Notes under the pieces: model-generated
What the model was told of the DNA's origin: nothing
Seen by the model: the letters and a program-made list of their open reading frames with translations, nothing else
Databases searched by the model: none
Position numbers and translations under genes: made by a program
In this document: positions 32,882 through 35,582 of the stretch, piece by piece
Numbering within the stretch: position 1 is the first letter of the stretch
How the letters are laid out: each line of letters begins with the position of its first letter
NCBI GenBank assembly: GCA_947176065.1
Contig: CAMWPB010000043.1
Span: 1-35,582 of the forward strand
Length of the DNA stretch: 35,582 nt
Reading direction: 5' to 3'
DNA from: an uncultured Lachnospiraceae bacterium
GTDB taxonomy: Bacteria; Bacillota; Clostridia; Lachnospirales; Lachnospiraceae

Positions 32882-33361
32882 TCAATATCCCTCGCTGTAC
32901 TTCCGATACAGCTCTTCCAAATCCGCCTGGTCCTGCTCGGACACATTTTCCTGCAGATATTCTTTGACCTCTGACAGAGAATCGCCGTCCACGCCGCCCC
33001 CGACAATTTCCATTACATCGGAGAGCGTATCGCTGTCCGCGTAGCGTTCGATGATCTCTTCGGCCTTCTGCCTGTCAGTTTCATCCATATTGTCCACAAT
33101 CTCCTTGGCCTTCTCGGCCGCCTGAGGATCTCCGCTGCTCTCAAGAGCCTGTTTCACCGCCTGTTCCATCACCGTCTCGGATACCTTCTTTGTCACGGCA
33201 TGTCTGATGCCTTCGGAAACTTTTTGGGTTATCGGCTGTTTATCTGTCCCTGTCAGCGATCCGCTGGCGAGTCCGATTACCACAACAAGACAGACCCCCA
33301 GCAAAAGCCCCAGAACAATCACTGGGACAAGCCCCTTTTTCTTTCTTTTTCTCCTGCTCAT
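32882..33361 (-). CDS. Single-pass membrane protein with acidic helical ectodomain, unknown
   Basis: A 159-aa protein I do not recognise. Start ATG 33361 (MSRRKRKKKG) has AGGGAG 6 bases upstream; the open frame before it has no site. A strongly basic N-terminus precedes one transmembrane helix (about 12-34). The remaining 120 residues are acidic and almost wholly helical, with repeated short helices: KVSEGIRHAVTKKVSETVM, then AEKAKEIVDNMDETDRQKA, then SDTLSDVMEIVGGGVDGDS, and QADLEELYRKYSEGY at the end. The layout suggests a cell-surface or secreted tail anchored in the membrane. It lies 84 bases after proS but is probably transcribed from its own or the proS promoter. A terminator follows. 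Confidence 0.8.
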   Translation of the reverse strand: MSRRKRKKKGLVPVIVLGLLLGVCLVVVIGLASGSLTGTDKQPITQKVSEGIRHAVTKKVSETVMEQAVKQALESSGDPQAAEKAKEIVDNMDETDRQKAEEIIERYADSDTLSDVMEIVGGGVDGDSLSEVKEYLQENVSEQDQADLEELYRKYSEGY

Positions 33362-33445
33362 AAACGACTCCCTATGAAGCTGCCGCCACTGCACCTCCGG
33401 CAGTCCGGCATACCCAACGTCCACATAAAAGACACGTGCCAGAGC

Positions 33446-34876
33446 TTAATATGCCCGTCCCCAATAAACCATTTTCTTCGCAGGCTTCCCGCAGCACACG
33501 CAAGTATCGCCGATCTGCTCCTGCTCAAAGGGCATGCAGCGGCTGGTAACAGCCATCTCCTCCTTGATCTGGTCCTCGCAGGCCTGCTCTCCGCACCACA
33601 TAGCTTTCACAAAGCCGGACTTCTCCGCAAAGAGCCTGCGGAATGTTTCCATATCCGTCGCCTCGTAGGTGTGCTCTTCCCTGTGCGCTCTGGCGCGCTC
33701 CAGCATTTCCTTCTGCATCAGATCCAGAATCTCCCCGGCCTTCGTTTCAATTTCATCCAGAGAAACCTCAATCTTCTCTCTGGTATCCCGACGGCAGATC
33801 ACACACTTGCCTGCCTCAATATCCTTAGGACCAATTTCCACGCGAATAGGAATACCACGCATCTCCTGTTCGGAAAATTTCCAGCCCGGACTCTTATCGG
33901 TGTCATCCACCTTTACCCGGAATGCGCCGAGACGCTCCTTCAGCTCATATGCCTTATCCAGCACACCCTCTTTTTTCTGCTGGATCGGAATAACCATAAT
34001 CTGAGTAGGCGCAATCTTAGGCGGCAGCACCAGTCCGGAATTGTCGCCATGCACCATAATGACCGCGCCAATCAGACGGGTTGAAACGCCCCAGGAAGTC
34101 TGGTGTACATATTTTAAGGTATTGTCCTTATCCGTAAACTGAATGCCAAAAGCATGTGCAAAACCATCGCCAAAATTGTGGCTCGTGCCGGACTGTAAAG
34201 CCTTCCCGTCATGCATCAGCGCCTCAATCGTATAGGTCGCAACCGCTCCCGCAAACTTCTCCTTGTCCGTCTTACGGCCTTTGATCACGGGAATCGCCAG
34301 TACCTCCTCGCAGAAACCGGCGTAGATATTCAGCATCTGAATAGTCCTTTCTTCCGCCTCCTTGGCCGTGGCATGGGCCGTGTGCCCTTCCTGCCATAAA
34401 AACTCCCGGCTCCGAAGAAACGGTCTCGTCTCCTTCTCCCAGCGCACCACGGAACACCACTGATTGCAAACCTGCGGCAGATCCCGGTAAGACTGCACCG
34501 TATTTTTATAATACTCACAAAACAGTGTCTCAGAGGTAGGCCTGACACAAAGCCTCTCCTGCAGAGGCTGCGCACCGCCATAGGTTACCCAGGCAGCCTC
34601 CGGCGCAAAACCCTCCACATGATCCTTCTCCTTATTCAACAGGCTCTCCGAAATGAACATGGGAAGATACACATTCTCTACTCCCGATGCCTTGAAACGG
34701 TCGTCCAACTGCCTCTGCATCAGTTCCCAGATCGCATAGCCCGCCGGCTTATATACCATACATCCCTTGATACTGGTATAGTCAATAAGCTCCGCTTTCT
34801 TTACCACATCCGTGTACCACTGCGCAAAATCATCCTCCATCGCAGTGATCGCTTCCACTAACTTTTTGTCCGCCAT
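33446..34876 (-). CDS. proS: Prolyl-tRNA synthetase, short (archaeal/eukaryote-like) type
   Basis: A 476-aa class IIa prolyl-tRNA synthetase. I choose ATG 34876 ([17 protein letters not shown]), with GAGGAG 7 bases upstream. Motif 2 is [26 protein letters not shown], and motif 3 lies in the [20 protein letters not shown] region. The anticodon-binding domain follows ([15 protein letters not shown] onward). The C-terminal zinc-binding segment includes [10 protein letters not shown]. There is no INS editing domain between motifs 2 and 3, which marks the short ProS type. Expression should depend on uncharged tRNA-Pro through the T-box leader at 35048-35309. The 172 bases between that terminator and the start codon hold a repeat element. 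Confidence 0.96.
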   Translation of the reverse strand: MADKKLVEAITAMEDDFAQWYTDVVKKAELIDYTSIKGCMVYKPAGYAIWELMQRQLDDRFKASGVENVYLPMFISESLLNKEKDHVEGFAPEAAWVTYGGAQPLQERLCVRPTSETLFCEYYKNTVQSYRDLPQVCNQWCSVVRWEKETRPFLRSREFLWQEGHTAHATAKEAEERTIQMLNIYAGFCEEVLAIPVIKGRKTDKEKFAGAVATYTIEALMHDGKALQSGTSHNFGDGFAHAFGIQFTDKDNTLKYVHQTSWGVSTRLIGAVIMVHGDNSGLVLPPKIAPTQIMVIPIQQKKEGVLDKAYELKERLGAFRVKVDDTDKSPGWKFSEQEMRGIPIRVEIGPKDIEAGKCVICRRDTREKIEVSLDEIETKAGEILDLMQKEMLERARAHREEHTYEATDMETFRRLFAEKSGFVKAMWCGEQACEDQIKEEMAVTSRCMPFEQEQIGDTCVCCGKPAKKMVYWGRAY

Positions 34877-34895
34877 AATTTTACTCCTCTCTGTT

Positions 34896-35037
34896 TTCTG
34901 ACTCTGCTTAAATTCCTTTATGCGCATAAGCAGACTCGTGATGCTTCGCATCCCTCGTTCGCGTTGCTCGTCATAAGCCTTCCAAAGCATCCATTCATGC
35001 AGGCATGATGTCTGCTTTGTCAGCCTTCTGACTCTGC
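34896..35037. repeat. Inverted-repeat element flanked by 12-base direct repeats, between T-box and proS
   Basis: Two copies of TTCTGACTCTGC (34896-34907 and 35026-35037) bracket 118 bases. Inside are near-terminal inverted arms, 34928-34944 and 35003-35017, sharing AAGCAGAC and ATGC. A segment (34951-34996) with TTCGCG and GCATCCATTC resembles part of the intergenic element at 9782-9816. It lies within the proS leader, beyond the T-box terminator. The frame of proS stays open through it, but I see no start signal. It may be a small mobile or REP-like element. Confidence 0.5.
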
Positions 35038-35047
35038 CTATGCGCGC

Positions 35048-35309
35048 AAAAAACCGCCGGACTTCCATCCCGTAAGGGACCGAAATCTCGGCGGTACCAC
35101 CCTAATTAATGCACCTGTCTGCATTCTGCTTCTCATACCGTTATCGCCGGTGCTACGCTGCGCTCTTCACACAGGGCTCCAAGGCCGGTTCCGAACAGTT
35201 CCCGTAAAAGCCTTCCACCAATGGCTCTCTCTCTGCAACGTTTCCCATCCGTACTATTCTCTTCTTCGCCACGTTTTCCTGTCATTATTAGCCCTAAACG
35301 GCTGTATTT
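35048..35309 (-). promoter_or_regulatory. T-box leader of proS
   Basis: On the minus strand the T-box motif AGGGTGGTACC (35103-35093) is followed by a terminator stem (CCGCCG with CGGCGG, with an inner GTCCC/GGGAT hairpin) and six T residues (35053-35048). Upstream lies a stem I region of about 150 bases containing AGAGAG and GGTGGAAGG elements. TGGT in the motif matches the NCCA end of tRNA-Pro with A as discriminator. The specifier should be a proline codon; CCG at 35088-35086 (after GGAA) or CCC at 35176-35174 (after TTGGAG) are candidates, and I cannot choose with certainty. For CCG the coordinates in the window are 35188-35186. Uncharged tRNA-Pro would favour the antiterminator and proS expression. 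Confidence 0.9.
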
Positions 35310-35315
35310 TCATCC

Positions 35316-35344
35316 ATTTTAGCCGCAGGGATCGGTTTTGTCAA
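35316..35344 (-). promoter_or_regulatory. Sigma-A-type promoter of the proS T-box transcript
   Basis: On the minus strand TTGACA, a 17-base spacer and TAAAAT; the predicted start is near 35309. It lies 14 bases after the stop of the gene to its right. Confidence 0.85.
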
Positions 35345-35357
35345 CTATAATTACATT

Positions 35358-35582
35358 CTACCCCTGCGCAAGCTGCGCACGAAGCTGTCGAATTTCCTCT
35401 TCTTTCTCCGCAATTACCCGCTCATATGCCAGCCGGTCCTGCTCATGTTCTAACTTATCCTGCTCAATCTTTTGCTTATTGTTTTGCAGATCCTGCTCAT
35501 ACTCCAGCCGGTCCTGCTCAATCTTGCGCTTATAGTTTTGCAGATCCTGTTCATGCTCCAGCCGGTCCTGTTCAATCTTGTG
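35358..35582 (-). CDS. C-terminal coiled-coil part of an unknown protein (cut by window edge)
   Basis: The last 74 codons of a minus-strand gene that enters from the right edge and ends with TAG at 35360-35358. I translated it by hand since no start codon lies in the window. It consists of three 18-residue repeats of the form KIEQDRLEHEQDLQNYKR (35579-35526, 35525-35472, 35471-35418), then YERVIAEKEEEIRQLRAQLAQG. The pattern is a highly charged helix, almost surely a coiled coil or single alpha-helix. Such tails occur on several unrelated families, including Rpn/PD-(D/E)XK nuclease-like proteins in this bacterial group, but the domain that would name the protein is outside the window. Confidence 0.75.
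   Translation of the reverse strand, partial: HKIEQDRLEHEQDLQNYKRKIEQDRLEYEQDLQNNKQKIEQDKLEHEQDRLAYERVIAEKEEEIRQLRAQLAQG

Noticed and set aside
34877..35068. In-frame 64-residue N-terminal extension of ProS
   Set aside because: It runs through the repeat element and the T-box terminator, and the good ribosome binding site is at ATG 34876, where the conserved protein begins.
1..35582. CRISPR arrays, tRNA or rRNA genes, prophage or complete insertion sequences
   Set aside because: No regularly spaced repeats with unique spacers, no tRNA- or rRNA-like sequence and no transposase or phage structural genes were seen.

Overview
The window looks like a chromosomal segment of a Firmicute of the class Clostridia, most likely the family Lachnospiraceae. 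The basis is the strong GGAGG-type ribosome binding sites, MutS2, a YhaM-type exoribonuclease, a class II GalT, a short ProRS preceded by a T-box, a BlaI/BlaR1 pair and a VanW protein. This family assignment is an inference; there is no rRNA to confirm it. Most genes lie on the minus strand.

Layout, left to right. (1) 1-2017: two genes of a type I restriction-modification system, hsdM and the 5' part of hsdS, running off the left edge. (2) 2209-5461: a large LysM-containing lipoprotein, a two-helix membrane protein and a small ORF. (3) 5543-9691: an RlmD/RumA-type RNA methyltransferase, YhaM, and an HtrA-like membrane protein whose three catalytic residues are all replaced. (4) 10005-14558, plus strand: mutS2 followed by an OmpR/histidine kinase pair. 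(5) 14682-19476, minus strand: trmL, a class I aminotransferase with its Lrp-type regulator, a HypE-like protein lacking its N-terminal domain, a VanW protein and a 35-aa membrane peptide. (6) 19552-21518: a TPR-like membrane protein, a DEDDh exonuclease and an XRE regulator. (7) 21722-25456: an AraC regulator, then galK and galT (Leloir pathway). (8) 25664-27832: a MATE transporter fused to a cytidylate-kinase-like domain, behind a structured leader with an intrinsic terminator that may be a guanidine-IV (mepA) riboswitch. (9) 27892-32570: a DJ-1/PfpI protein, a membrane-anchored amidase, BlaR1 with a C-terminal DUF4825-like region, and BlaI with its operators. (10) 32882-35344: a membrane protein and proS under T-box control. 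(11) 35358-35582: the C-terminal coiled coil of a gene that runs off the right edge.

Several units carry readable regulation: the T-box of proS, the BlaI operators, the attenuated MATE leader, and a galK promoter that overlaps the terminator of the preceding araC-type gene. Three intergenic stretches (about 9750-9875, 14570-14687 and 34896-35037) are made of nested inverted repeats and look like small non-coding repeat elements. No CRISPR array, rRNA, tRNA, complete insertion sequence or prophage is visible. The most noteworthy items are the dead-triad HtrA protein, the riboswitch-led MATE-kinase fusion, the nested-stem elements and the one-domain HypE-like protein.
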